A stretch of DNA of 64,000 nt from Paramesorhizobium salinisoli (GTDB lineage: Bacteria > Pseudomonadota > Alphaproteobacteria > Rhizobiales > Rhizobiaceae), in the NCBI RefSeq assembly GCF_003335045.1, contig NZ_QOZG01000007.1:1-64000 (forward strand), read 5' to 3'. Both the position numbers and the translations under genes were made by a program. This document shows positions 17,401 to 25,950 of this stretch, in pieces. Every line of letters starts with the position of its first letter. Position 1 is the first letter of the stretch. The notes beneath the pieces are model-generated. The model saw nothing but the letters and a program-made list of their open reading frames with translations. It ran no database searches and had not been told where the DNA came from.

Positions 17401-18083
17401 TCGAAAGCCGAAAGCAGACGATCGCGCGAACGCTCGATGTGGTCGCGCATGGCACCGAACGCCGCCTGCGGGTCACCCGCGCGGAAGGCGGCGAGCAGAT
17501 TCTCGTGCTCTTCCAGCGCCTCCTGCGTCACGCGCGTGTGAAACATCAGCCGGAAGATGTGCAGATGAACGTGCTGGTTTGACAATGTGCTGCGGATCAC
17601 GTCGTTGCCGGCGACCTTCAGGATCGCGTCATGGAATTGCGCATCGGCGCGGGCAAAGCGGGAGTAGCGCGTGTTGCGGTCGACAGGCGGCTCGCCGTGT
17701 CCCATATCCGCGGCGGAATCCTCGAGCTGCTGGAGCGCTTCCGGCGTCATGTTGATGACGGCGAGCCTGGCCGCTTCCGGCTCGATCAGCAGACGGAAAA
17801 CATAAAGGTCTTCGAACTGTTTGCGCGTCCATTGGGGTGCGGCGCTGTAGCCGATCAGATGCTCCTTAAGCACCAGGCCCTCGCGCTCCAGACGACTTAA
17901 AGCCTCGCGGATCGGCGTCTGGGATACGCCAAGCTCGCGAGCGAGTACGTCGATACGGATACGGGCGCCGGGCGCAATCTCCAGCGACATCAGCCGGTGA
18001 TAGATGCCGTCGTAGACGCCATCCACGACGCTGGTCGGGCGAATGCTCGCCGCCTTTCCTTCTCGCTCCGCCGCAAATGCCAC
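17397..18083 (-). CDS. GntR-family (FCD/FadR-type) regulator of the sugar operon
   Basis: This is a 228-residue regulator. The N-terminal winged helix-turn-helix includes DVLARELGVSQTPIREALSR, and the C-terminal FCD ligand-binding domain has YVFRLLIEPEAARLAV, FHDAILKVAGNDVI and the HEN/AMRDHIE metal-site histidines. I chose GTG 18083 because GGAGG lies six bases before it; a TTG-started frame from 18128 has no site. It is the first gene of the operon and is coupled to the ATPase gene. The perfect palindrome at 18156-18167 is the probable operator, so it likely controls both its own operon and the divergent dehydrogenases. Confidence 0.9.
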   Translation of the reverse strand: MAFAAEREGKAASIRPTSVVDGVYDGIYHRLMSLEIAPGARIRIDVLARELGVSQTPIREALSRLEREGLVLKEHLIGYSAAPQWTRKQFEDLYVFRLLIEPEAARLAVINMTPEALQQLEDSAADMGHGEPPVDRNTRYSRFARADAQFHDAILKVAGNDVIRSTLSNQHVHLHIFRLMFHTRVTQEALEEHENLLAAFRAGDPQAAFGAMRDHIERSRDRLLSAFE

Positions 18084-18136
18084 GCTCAGCCTCCGATCTA
18101 TTTGTTGACATGTGCGCTTTTGTTGCAAATAAGATA

Positions 18137-18167
18137 TCGTATGTCAAATACAATATCGTATACGATC
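18137..18167. promoter_or_regulatory. GntR-type operator in the divergent promoter region
   Basis: ATCGTATACGAT at 18156-18167 is a perfect 12-base palindrome of the kind bound by FCD-type GntR regulators (TNGTATACNA core). A half-site ATCGTATG occurs about 20 bases to the left (from 18137). The location, between gntR and the rightward genes, fits autoregulation. Confidence 0.6.
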
Positions 18168-18185
18168 TGATATAGGATTTTGAAA

Positions 18186-18412
18186 ATGAAGCTGCCGCCC
18201 GGATATTTTCGGAACTTGGCCACCGCCCTCATCGAAAGGCGCGGCACTGCCGCCGCCGCTCGTCTCCAAGCCGATGTTCTCGTAGAGGCGGAATTACGGG
18301 GATTGCCGTCCCGGTAATGGGGGCGCGGGCAAGACGGGCTGCCGCCATGGAAGCGGGAATCGAGTTGCCGCGGTCGCTTTTCGAACATCTTACGGCCCTT
18401 GAGGCCGCCTGA
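18186..18412 (+). pseudogene. Ldh2/malate-dehydrogenase-type oxidoreductase, internally deleted remnant
   Basis: The first piece opens at ATG 18186 and holds QADVLVEAELRGLPS, matching the N-terminal region of Ldh_2 (malate/L-lactate, ureidoglycolate) dehydrogenases. It meets a stop at 18317. A second piece in another frame, RRAAAMEAGIELPRSLFEHL, resembles the extreme C-terminus and ends at 18412. The central 250 or so residues are missing. It is the first gene after the operator, so the operon probably once began with this enzyme. Confidence 0.45.
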
Positions 18413-18433
18413 ATTCATCGGAGGAACCACGGA

Positions 18434-19633
18434 ATGAATCTATTCGGCACAATGAGGGCGCCGCGCGAATTGCTCTTCGGCGTCGGCCAGCGCCATGCCC
18501 TCGGCGGCATCGCCGGCAAGCTTGGCCGGCGCGCGCTGATCGTGACGGACACGCGCCTTGTCACCGACGCCGACTTCCACGCGCTGGTCCGGCAACTCGA
18601 AGAAGCGCAATTGACGGTGAACGTCGATAGTTCCACCCTGCCGGACGTCCCTGTGGAATCGGCTATCGCCAGTGCCGCCGGCGCGAAAAGCTTCGCTCCT
18701 GATCTTGTGATCGGCATCGGCGGCGGATCATGTCTCGACATGGCGAAATGCGTCGCCCTGCTGCTGACCCACGGCGGCAGGCCGCATGACTACTACGGCG
18801 AGCACAAGGTGCCGGGACCGGTCATACCGATCATCGCCATTCCCACAACCGCCGGTACCGGCTCGGAAGTAACCCCTGTCGCCGTCCTTTCGGATGCCGA
18901 ACGCAGCCTGAAAGTCGGCATTTCCAGCCCCTATCTGATCCCGACAGTTTCAATCTGCGATCCGGATCTCACCCTTTCGTGCCCGCCCGGGCTGACGGCG
19001 ATCGCCGGAGCTGACGCCCTGACGCACGCAATCGAAGCCTTCACCGCGATCCGGCGCGATCCGGTACCCGGAATAACCCAGCAGCGTGTCTTCGTCGGCA
19101 AGAACGATCTTTCGGACCATTTTGCGCTCACCGCCATCACCCTCCTGTGGCAGGGTCTGGAACAGGCCTGCACGAATGGCGCCGACAGTGAGGCGCGTGA
19201 AAAGGTGATGCTTGGCGCCACCCTTGCCGGCCTGGCCTTCGGCGTGGCCGGCACAGCCGCCGCCCATGCCATCCAGTATCCGGTCGGCGCCCTGACACAT
19301 ACGGCGCACGGCCTCGGCGTTGCCTGCCTCATGCCTTACGTGATGACCTGGAATGCGCCGGTGATCCGCGGCGAACTTGCCGAGATCGCGCAAGCTGCCC
19401 GGCTTGGCGGTGCGGATGAAGTCATACCCGCGCTCTCTTTGCTTTTCGAACGGATCGGCATTCCCACAACGCTGCGCAATCTCGGTCTTGCGGAAGACCG
19501 GATCGACTGGGTGGCCGAGCAGAGCCTGGGTATTGCGCGCCTGATCCAGAACAATCCTCGCCCGCTGAATGCGCACGAAATGCGCAACCTCGTCGCCGCC
19601 GCCCATAGCGGCGACCTGTCCAGCTTGAATTGA
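18434..19633 (+). CDS. Iron-containing alcohol dehydrogenase
   Basis: This 399-residue group III (Fe-ADH) enzyme oxidises an alcohol or polyol with NAD(P)+. The cofactor motif GIGGGSCLDMAK lies near residue 95, and PTTAGTGSEVTPVAV near residue 137. The metal ligands are in GADALTHAIEAF and in the histidine-rich AAHAIQYPVGALTHTAHGLG. GGAGG is nine bases before the ATG. It is followed after 18 bases by an aldehyde dehydrogenase gene, so the pair would take an alcohol to an acid. It is probably controlled by the divergent GntR regulator. Confidence 0.93.
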   Translation: MNLFGTMRAPRELLFGVGQRHALGGIAGKLGRRALIVTDTRLVTDADFHALVRQLEEAQLTVNVDSSTLPDVPVESAIASAAGAKSFAPDLVIGIGGGSCLDMAKCVALLLTHGGRPHDYYGEHKVPGPVIPIIAIPTTAGTGSEVTPVAVLSDAERSLKVGISSPYLIPTVSICDPDLTLSCPPGLTAIAGADALTHAIEAFTAIRRDPVPGITQQRVFVGKNDLSDHFALTAITLLWQGLEQACTNGADSEAREKVMLGATLAGLAFGVAGTAAAHAIQYPVGALTHTAHGLGVACLMPYVMTWNAPVIRGELAEIAQAARLGGADEVIPALSLLFERIGIPTTLRNLGLAEDRIDWVAEQSLGIARLIQNNPRPLNAHEMRNLVAAAHSGDLSSLN

Positions 19634-19651
19634 AATGAAAAGGATCATCCA

Positions 19652-21115
19652 ATGACATTCCAAGCCAACATTCCCGGCTATGCCGATCCCGCCCTTCACG
19701 CCCATGGCCTCTTTATCGGCGGCAAATGGGAGAAAGGCGGCGGGATTCCCGTCCTCGATCCCTCGACCGGTAACCCATTGGCCGAGGTGCCGGACGCTTC
19801 CGTCGAAGACGCGTTGCGCGCGGTCGATGCCGCCGCGGCTGCTGCTGCCGGATGGCGTGCAACCCCGGCCCGCCACCGCTCTGAAATCCTGCGCCGCTGG
19901 TTCCAGTTGATGACACAGCATGCCGAGGAGCTTGCAATGCTCATTGCACTCGAAAACGGCAAGGCCCTGCCCGACGCGCGCGGCGAAGTCGGCTATGCCA
20001 CCGAGTTCTTCCGCTGGTATGCGGAGGAAGCAACGCGCATTCCGGGTGAATATCGGCACACCCCTTCCGGTTCGCATAACATCCTTGTCGACCATGAGCC
20101 GATCGGCATCGCCGTCCTCATCACGCCCTGGAATTTCCCCGCCGCCATGGCAACCCGCAAGATTGGTCCTGCCCTTGCCGCCGGCTGCACGGTGATCCTG
20201 AAACCTGCCTCCGAGACGCCGCTGACGGCCTACGCCATGGCCCGTCTCGGCGAGGAGGCGGGCGTGCCGGCCGGCGTGGTCAATGTCCTCACCACGCGCA
20301 ATCCGGGTGAGATAACGAATGCCATGCTCGCCGATCCCCGCGTGCGCAAGCTCTCCTTCACCGGCTCGACCGGCGTCGGCCGCATTCTTCTGGCCGAAGC
20401 CGCTAAATCAGTCGTCAGTTGTTCAATGGAACTGGGTGGAAACGCACCCTTCCTCGTTTTCGATGATGCGGATCTTGAGGCCGCTCTCGACGGCGCGATG
20501 ATCGCAAAGATGCGCAATGCCGGCGAAGCCTGCACCGCCGCCAACCGCTTCTATGTTCAGGCCGGGATCCATGACGCCTTCGTCGCGGGTCTCACGGCCC
20601 GCATGGCAGCTCTGAAGATCGGCCCAGGCTACGATCCGGCAACGCAATGCGGACCTATGATCACGCAGAACGCCGTGCATAAGATCGACCGGCTCGTCTC
20701 GGACGCGATCGCCGCGGGCGCCCGGGCGACGACCGGTGGCGCGCCACTGCCCGGCAACGGTTACTTCTATCCGCCCACCGTTCTGGATAATGTTCCTGCC
20801 GGCGCGGCGATCGCACGTGAGGAAATCTTCGGTCCGGTCGCTCCAATTTACAGGTTCGAGACCGAGGAGGAGGCTATCGGACAGGCCAATGAGACGGAAT
20901 ATGGCCTCGCCGCCTATGTATATACCCGCGATCTGAAGCGCGCTATGCGTGTTGGCCGGGGCATCGAAGCCGGAATGCTTGGAATTAATCGCGGCCTGAT
21001 GTCGGATCCTGCGGCTCCATTCGGCGGTGTCAAGCAGAGCGGCCTCGGTCGCGAAGGCGGCGTGACAGGAATTCTGGAATTTATGGAGGCGAAGTATTAT
21101 GCCGTTGAATTCTAG
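19652..21115 (+). CDS. NAD(P)-dependent aldehyde dehydrogenase (succinate-semialdehyde type)
   Basis: This 487-residue ALDH-superfamily enzyme is closest in pattern to GabD-type succinate-semialdehyde dehydrogenases. The PWNFPAAM cofactor segment, FTGSTGVGRILL, the general-base glutamate in CSMELGGNAPFLVFDDADLE and the catalytic cysteine in NAGEACTAANRFYVQ are all present. AAGGA precedes the ATG. It sits 18 bases after the Fe-alcohol dehydrogenase and would oxidise its product. Confidence 0.92.
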   Translation: MTFQANIPGYADPALHAHGLFIGGKWEKGGGIPVLDPSTGNPLAEVPDASVEDALRAVDAAAAAAAGWRATPARHRSEILRRWFQLMTQHAEELAMLIALENGKALPDARGEVGYATEFFRWYAEEATRIPGEYRHTPSGSHNILVDHEPIGIAVLITPWNFPAAMATRKIGPALAAGCTVILKPASETPLTAYAMARLGEEAGVPAGVVNVLTTRNPGEITNAMLADPRVRKLSFTGSTGVGRILLAEAAKSVVSCSMELGGNAPFLVFDDADLEAALDGAMIAKMRNAGEACTAANRFYVQAGIHDAFVAGLTARMAALKIGPGYDPATQCGPMITQNAVHKIDRLVSDAIAAGARATTGGAPLPGNGYFYPPTVLDNVPAGAAIAREEIFGPVAPIYRFETEEEAIGQANETEYGLAAYVYTRDLKRAMRVGRGIEAGMLGINRGLMSDPAAPFGGVKQSGLGREGGVTGILEFMEAKYYAVEF

Positions 21116-21215
21116 AGCGCCTTGTGTCGAATTGGACGCACAAAGAACGCGCCTCGAGTCTTTGAATCTAAGCATCGTGCTTTCCGAAAATCGATTCCGA
21201 TTTCGGGCCGATGCT
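21116..21215. repeat. TAGAGC-class intergenic hairpin 2
   Basis: Immediately after the aldehyde dehydrogenase stop lie TTGTG...CACAA (about 21122-21143) and a long hairpin AGCATCG...CGATGCT (21171-21215) containing CCGAAAATCG/CGATTTCGG. It resembles intergenic palindromes common in Rhizobiaceae genomes. It ends 26 bases before the next start codon, so it could attenuate or protect the transcript. Confidence 0.65.
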
Positions 21216-21241
21216 GTAGCAGCTCGGCCGGGGAGAAGAAG

Positions 21242-22084
21242 TTGACTGAAACAGACCTGTATCGGATCCGCGACTTTGTACCTGATTTCGACGCTGTCGC
21301 GGCCGAATTCGCCGAGCGCAGCCGTGCCTTGTCGGCGCGTTCGAAGATACGCGCCGACATCGCTTATGGCGCGCGCCCGCGCGAGACGCTGGACCTCGTC
21401 TTTCCGGAGAATGCGGCATCCGGCGCACCGCTGCATGTCTTCGTGCACGGCGGCTACTGGCGCTCCGGCGAAAAGACCAACTATCACTTCGTCGCTGAGC
21501 CGGTTCTGGCGGCAGGCGGTATCGCCGCGCTAATAGAGTATGATCTGATGCCAACCCAGCGCCTGCCAGTTTTGGTGGATCAAGTCCGCCACGCGGTGTT
21601 GTGGCTTCAGCACCATGCCGCGGAGTTCGGCGCCGAACCGCGACGATTGACCGTCAGCGGTCATTCGGCGGGTGCGCACTTGTCCTCCTATCTTGCCGCG
21701 ACCGGACCGCGGGAGGTGCGCGCGCGCCCAGCCTTGCCCGACGTGAAAGGGCTGTTTCTGTTGAGCGGCATCTACGATCTTTCGGAAATCCCGAACAGCT
21801 TTCTGCGTGACGAAGCCAAAATGTCTCATGTGGAGGCGGCGGCATGGTCGCCGCTCACTTCGACTCAGCACAATGGGCCGAGGCGGGTCATCGCCTTTGG
21901 CGAGGACGAGACTGCACCTTTTCACGATCAGGCCCGCGCGCTCCAAGCGAAGCTTTCCATGGCCAGCCAGCGGGCAGAACTGCTGCCGGTACCGGAGCTC
22001 AACCACATGACGGTCGTGCTTGATTTCGCCGACGTTCAGAGCACGCTCGGACGAAGGCTGGCCGATATGGTCGGGTCACATTGA
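21242..22084 (+). CDS. Alpha/beta hydrolase (BD-FAE/arylformamidase-like)
   Basis: This 280-residue hydrolase has the oxyanion-hole motif VHGGYWRSG near residue 70 and the nucleophile elbow SGHSAGAHLSSY. A late histidine in LNHMTVV completes the triad. The family includes kynurenine formamidases and lactone or ester hydrolases. I chose the TTG start at 21242 because GGGGAG lies seven bases upstream; the open frame further left runs through the hairpin repeat. It is in line with the two dehydrogenases, suggesting it opens or releases a lactone, ester or amide in the same pathway. Confidence 0.85.
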   Translation: MTETDLYRIRDFVPDFDAVAAEFAERSRALSARSKIRADIAYGARPRETLDLVFPENAASGAPLHVFVHGGYWRSGEKTNYHFVAEPVLAAGGIAALIEYDLMPTQRLPVLVDQVRHAVLWLQHHAAEFGAEPRRLTVSGHSAGAHLSSYLAATGPREVRARPALPDVKGLFLLSGIYDLSEIPNSFLRDEAKMSHVEAAAWSPLTSTQHNGPRRVIAFGEDETAPFHDQARALQAKLSMASQRAELLPVPELNHMTVVLDFADVQSTLGRRLADMVGSH

Positions 22085-22526
22085 GCGCCACCGGGATCTC
22101 CGCCATGTTTGAAAGGTAGCGCGTGGTAAATGCTGGTTCGAAGCTAACGGCTTTAAAGTCCATCTTGGCGTGAAACCAAACTCCGCTCCTGCCATAACGG
22201 TCTACACGGGCCTTATCGTCAGCGACCTTTGCCTGAAATTACTTACATCTTTTTAGCGTAACCGGCCGATTGTTACCGCGGGATTTTGCTTTGATGCGCG
22301 CGATGGCATCGATCGCCGTCGGCGCAAAGAGGCGCCGCTTCGTAACATGGTTCTCGTCCATGGGGCCTTTGCCGATGGAACAATCGCGCCTAAATATATC
22401 TTTGAAACGAAAACCGCTGAAAAAATGGATCATTGAGCGTTTTTGGCTGACGACAATCGGGGCGGTTTGTAGACAAAAAGGTGGAAAAGCGCCTGTGTTG
22501 TATGAAATGGCATTGGGGGTTGCTCC
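22085..22526. other. AT-richer intergenic region with an alpha/beta-hydrolase relic
   Basis: No complete gene is supported. At 22347 the plus strand reads MVLVHGAFADGT, identical in style to the N-terminal motif of the exported hydrolase at 44798 (VVLVHGAFADSS), but the similarity ends after about 13 codons. The rest is AT-richer than its surroundings and has no recognisable product. Confidence 0.4.
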
Positions 22527-22572
22527 GAACTACACATTTTTGTAATGTGAGCTACACACTAGGAGCTACACA
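22527..22572. promoter_or_regulatory. Three direct repeats before vapB
   Basis: GAACTACACA (22527), GAGCTACACA (22549) and GAGCTACACA (22563) stand in the same orientation just before the vapB start. A possible -10, TGTAAT, lies at 22541-22546. They are good candidates for VapBC autoregulatory sites. AGGAG at 22561-22565 doubles as the ribosome site. Confidence 0.5.
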
Positions 22573-22575
22573 ACT

Positions 22576-22830
22576 ATGCCGCTGAATATTCGCAATCCGG
22601 AGGCCGATACTCTCGCTCGGGAGCTTGCGCGTCTTGACCGCACAAGCATCACCGATGCTGTAATCGTCGCCCTCCGGGAAACCATCCGCAACAGGATGAA
22701 TAAGGAAAGCCCGAGAGAGACGGCGCAAAAGATTCTGGCTAAGCACGGCCTGTCTTTTCAACCAGATCGAAAGCCGGTTCCACCTGAAGCCTATCACGAC
22801 CTCGACCACGATCTCACGGGTGATGAATAA
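22576..22830 (+). CDS. vapB: VapB-type antitoxin
   Basis: This 84-residue protein is of the Rv0623/Pfam PSK_trans_fac type. The N-terminal strand-helix-helix MPLNIRNPEADTLARELARL should bind DNA, and the C-terminal tail rich in acidic residues (HDLDHDLTGDE) should wrap the toxin. The stop overlaps the vapC start by one base (TAATG), the usual coupling. The ATG follows AGGAG by ten bases. Confidence 0.88.
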   Translation: MPLNIRNPEADTLARELARLDRTSITDAVIVALRETIRNRMNKESPRETAQKILAKHGLSFQPDRKPVPPEAYHDLDHDLTGDE

Positions 22831-23270
22831 TGTTCGTCGATGCCTGTGCAATTGTCTCGATGATGGCGGGGGAGGACACGGCCGACGCCTATGAAGCGGC
22901 ACTGCTCGACGCTGCAGCACCGTTCACATCGACCCTTTCTGCCTGGGAAGCCATTATCGTCCTGTCAAGGCCGGATCAGTTGAACTGCGCCTACAAAACG
23001 GCCGAGGCGGTTGTCGTCGAATGGCTAGACGCACGGAAGATTTGGCTTCGCGAGCCCGGTTCGCCACGGCGCGTTCTGTCCTACGCGGTCGCGGTCGCCG
23101 AGCAGTACGGGATAGGAAAGCGGCGTCTCAGCAATTTCGATTGCTTCCACTACGCCTATGCCAAGTCGATGCGCGCGCCACTGCTCACACTGGACCAGCT
23201 TTTGCGCCAGACAGATGTGGAAACGTTGCCGAAAGGTTCATATGAATGGCCGTCTTCGAAAATTGACTGA
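22830..23270 (+). CDS. vapC: VapC-type PIN-domain ribonuclease toxin
   Basis: This 146-residue PIN-domain protein would cleave RNA in a Mg-dependent manner. The acidic residues are visible: D4 in MFVDACAIV, E in LSAWEAIIVL and D in SNFDCFHYAYA. Length and order (antitoxin first) are standard. The frame is intact, so the module is probably active. To its right the sequence is heavily degraded. Confidence 0.88.
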   Translation: MFVDACAIVSMMAGEDTADAYEAALLDAAAPFTSTLSAWEAIIVLSRPDQLNCAYKTAEAVVVEWLDARKIWLREPGSPRRVLSYAVAVAEQYGIGKRRLSNFDCFHYAYAKSMRAPLLTLDQLLRQTDVETLPKGSYEWPSSKID

Positions 23271-23850
23271 ACTGCCGGAATTGACCGGCGCCGATGCCGA
23301 GAAGGCGCGCACCTTTGGACGCGGCAGGACATTGACCTCCTTCGCAGCCGCTTCCAGCGCCTGCCGCGACAGGCACAACAGGAAATCTTCCGAGCCCATG
23401 TTCGGAAGGTAACCGTCAGCGCCGATGGCATCGCCGGCGATATGGGAAACGACCGCTGTTCGACATGCCGCGGCGGCAGGACAGGACATCGATCAACATG
23501 GAGCGGGCGGCGACGCGCACCGTCTCCGTATCGAAGGCGAGCTTGCCGTCCTCGGAAAACAGACGCGCGGCATGGCGCCGGAAACGCTTCGGCTCGATCC
23601 TGGCGTCCTTGACAGCAGATTTGAGTTGGCAGAACAGACGATCATCCAGGCCTTGGCATACAATAGCGGCAGAGATATACGGCAGCGCCTATCGGCGGAG
23701 TTTCTCGGAGATGATAGAGGCGTTCATTCAGATCGGCCAGCGCAGTCGCGAGCGTCTCTTGACAGTAAGTGCCGTACTCTCTGTGCTCGGCGGCAAGCGC
23801 AGCGAGGTCCGCATTCGCCGTTCTGAACCGCTGTTGGATCGCGCGTGATG
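23271..23850 (-). pseudogene. ParB/RepB/Spo0J-like partition protein, C-terminal remnant
   Basis: On the minus strand, with frame changes, I read DARIEPKRFRRHAARLFSED, FDTETVRVAARSMLIDVLSC and YLPNMGSEDFLLCLSRQALE, then AAAKEVNVLPRPKV. This pattern (xxYLPxMxxEDFLxCLSRxALE...RPKVKDTR) is what I expect from the C-terminal region of plasmid ParB-like proteins of Rhizobiales. The ParB nuclease/HTH part is not present. The assignment is by eye and could be wrong; the broken state is clear. Confidence 0.4.
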
Positions 23851-24141
23851 CAGTTTTTCTCCGACCGTTTGGCCAACCGTGTCCCGCTGGAACAGCTTTT
23901 CTGGCGGGACATGATTATGTACGGTACGACGCTGAATTTCACGTTTCTCGTCTGTGCCTTGGCGCTGGCGGCAACGGACTGGCCAACTTGGGCAGCCTTT
24001 CTCGTCTTCCTGATACCGCTTCCTTACAACGTATTCATATGGCACTGCGTCTGGAACGCTGCCAACAGGCTCGACGTCTTTCCACGCGTTACCCTGCGCT
24101 CCATCGCCACGGGCTGGCTGCTGCTCGTGATCATCCTTTAG
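23848..24141 (+). CDS. Small hypothetical membrane protein
   Basis: A 97-residue protein with three predicted helices: TTLNFTFLVCALALAATDW, TWAAFLVFLIPLPYNVFIW and a C-terminal SIATGWLLLVIIL. A polar N-terminus (FWRDMIMYG) faces the cytoplasm by the positive-inside rule. I recognise it only as a conserved-looking small membrane protein of Rhizobiales style. ATG 23848 is preceded by another ATG at 23845; no strong ribosome site is visible. Degraded genes lie on both sides. Confidence 0.5.
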   Translation: MQFFSDRLANRVPLEQLFWRDMIMYGTTLNFTFLVCALALAATDWPTWAAFLVFLIPLPYNVFIWHCVWNAANRLDVFPRVTLRSIATGWLLLVIIL

Positions 24142-24378
24142 CACCGTCGAGCATGTCGGTGACGGCCTCTCCGCTGCGGATGAAGTCGGAACCACCACAG
24201 ATCGGGCAGGCGCAGGCCGCCTAAGACCGACCTTACGAAGATCTCGATCTCCGCGTCCGCTGCCTCGATGTCTTCCAATACCCATCCGAGCTGCGAGATC
24301 GAGCGTTCGATCCGACGAGGGACCGAAGCAGGCCCGTCTCAGACGGCGAGCTAAACCTTCAGCTTCTCGATCAAAGTC
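24142..24378. other. Degraded intergenic sequence
   Basis: On the minus strand a short piece near 24150-24222 reads ACPICGGSDFIRSGEAVTDM, a zinc-ribbon-like stretch reminiscent of transposases, but it is isolated. Nothing else is recognised. Confidence 0.3.
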
Positions 24379-24880
24379 TCACGCGAGGGCGAGCTTTAGC
24401 TGGCGGCGCGAAGCGCCTTTCAGCAATATCTGATAGGACACACCATCGACGGCTGTTTGCAGCCGAAGCTGGAACGCATCGAAGAACGCGAAGAGCAGCG
24501 CGCCGAATATCGCACGGCCCGGCCGCCAGGAGAAAAAGACGACGAGCGCGATGCAGATCCAGCCGCGTCCCTGCACCATGGTCGGGAATAAGCTGTTGAA
24601 CGCCGACAAAGCGAGGAATGCGCCGCCCATGCCCATCAGCGCGCTTCCGGCGATCACCGCGCCACAGCGCACCTTCATCGGATTGATGCCTTGCGCTCGG
24701 CCGCATGCGGACTTTCGCCGGTCATGCGGATCGCGAGGCCAAGCGTGTGCGAAAGAGGATATAGACCATCACCAGCGCGTTTAGGATCGCCAGATAAGTC
24801 GGCACGGTCTGCAGAAGGCCGGCCCGAAACCCGGTCTCGATTGAAGCGAAACGCGTTTTGCGCGGCGTAGTATTGCATTC
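24379..24880 (-). pseudogene. Simple-sugar/nucleoside ABC transporter permease, C-terminal remnant
   Basis: In three frames the minus strand gives LQTVPTYLAILNALVMVYIL, LGLAIRMTGESPHAAE and MKVRCGAVIAGSALMGMGGA with FDAFQLRLQTAVDG. This is the second half of a YufQ-type permease for nucleosides or sugars, with frame breaks near 24830 and 24695. Start, N-terminal helices and the other transporter genes are missing. Confidence 0.65.
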
Positions 24881-24915
24881 AATCCCGGTCGAACGGTCCT
24901 TCGGCCGGGATCGCC

Positions 24916-25767
24916 TCAGAATTTATAACCGAGGCCCAGCGAAACCGAGGGCTGCAGTTTTTCCTGGACGATGGGGCTGTCGGCGGCGTCGCCGGTCAAT
25001 ATGCCCAGTTCCGCCCGGCCGCGGACGAGCCAGTTGTCGGTCAGCATATAAGTGGCGTTGGCCGAGACGTTGACGCGTTTGACGCCTGCCCTCGGCTTGT
25101 ACTCCCGCAGGCCAGAGGCGGCCGACTGGGCGGAATCGACGCCGAAATAGGCTTCCATGTGTTTGTTGTTCGCCACGATGGCCTCTGCTTTTGCGCCAAG
25201 GATGAGCCTCTCGGTTACCGGCGCCGAATAGCCGATGCCGAACGTGCCGATGAGGCTTTCGCTGCCGCCGATCGTCTGATCGATCGCGGCGTAAAGCTCG
25301 ACCGGGCCCAGCTCGTAAGCCGCTTCGGCGCCGACGGTCGCCGCCAGATCGATATCACCGAGGCCGCGAAGCCTGTCGTGATCGTCCTCGTCCCGGCCCG
25401 ACTCGTAACCGATATTGCCCGAGAGCGAAAAACCATCGTGGTTGAGCGCGGTGACGGCAACGCCCCTGGGATTGATTTCGAGCCATTCACCATAGGTGAA
25501 GCTGACGAATGGGATGGGGCTGACCTTCAAATCCTCGCTGCCTTCATATTCCGGCTTGTACATGGCGCCGCCGCCGATAATCAGGCTCCAGTTCCGCTTC
25601 GGCTCGAACCGTTCATTGAAGCGCTCCTGATCGAGGCCAGGCTCGGAAGGCGGTTCCGGAGGCGAAAGGTCGGCGGCGGAGGCGCTGGCCGCCATCCCCA
25701 TGATACCCAATGCGAGGCCGAGAAAACGAGGCGAAACAAGCCGGTTGTTTAGAATTGTCGAGGACAT
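24916..25767 (-). CDS. MipA/OmpV family outer-membrane protein
   Basis: This 283-residue protein has a signal peptide (residues about 1-31, LGIMGMAASASAADL) and a beta-barrel pattern ending in a C-terminal aromatic residue (LGLGYKF), as expected for outer-membrane insertion. Family motifs are IIGGGAMYKPEYEGSEDLKV near residue 64 and the repeated short amphipathic strands. MipA/OmpV proteins are implicated in scaffolding or envelope-stress and antimicrobial responses. The gene diverges from a sensor kinase; two copies of the GTTA-N6-RTTR box lie between them. Confidence 0.9.
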   Translation of the reverse strand: MSSTILNNRLVSPRFLGLALGIMGMAASASAADLSPPEPPSEPGLDQERFNERFEPKRNWSLIIGGGAMYKPEYEGSEDLKVSPIPFVSFTYGEWLEINPRGVAVTALNHDGFSLSGNIGYESGRDEDDHDRLRGLGDIDLAATVGAEAAYELGPVELYAAIDQTIGGSESLIGTFGIGYSAPVTERLILGAKAEAIVANNKHMEAYFGVDSAQSAASGLREYKPRAGVKRVNVSANATYMLTDNWLVRGRAELGILTGDAADSPIVQEKLQPSVSLGLGYKF

Positions 25768-25869
25768 AAAGGCTCCAGAGCGATTTGCCGGCGCCGCGTG
25801 ATGAGTCCAGCAGCACGACCGGGGACAACGCTACTTTCCACGGACGGGCCGCTCCGCGCATGTCGTTAT

Positions 25870-25885
25870 GTTAAGCTTTGTTACG
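25870..25885 (+). promoter_or_regulatory. Response-regulator box A (mipA side)
   Basis: GTTAAGCTTTGTTACG: two GTTA half-sites ten bases apart, the head-to-tail layout of OmpR-family targets. About 100 bases upstream of mipA. Confidence 0.6.
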
Positions 25886-25905
25886 AAGCGAACAGGACCG
25901 GCAGC

Positions 25906-25921
25906 CGTAATAAAACTTAAC
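25906..25921 (-). promoter_or_regulatory. Response-regulator box B (kinase side)
   Basis: On the minus strand GTTAAGTTTTATTACG; it differs from box A at two bases. It lies 30 bases upstream of the first possible kinase start. Confidence 0.6.
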
Positions 25922-25950
25922 AATCATCTCCCGTCGCAAGCGCGGCCGCC

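Noticed and set aside
18950-20095. A 381-codon minus-strand frame
   Set aside because: Shadow of the Fe-alcohol dehydrogenase and aldehyde dehydrogenase genes, spanning both without regard to their borders.
22270-22545. A 91-codon plus-strand frame before vapB
   Set aside because: No ribosome site; it covers the vapB promoter repeats, and only a 13-codon hydrolase relic in another frame is recognisable there.
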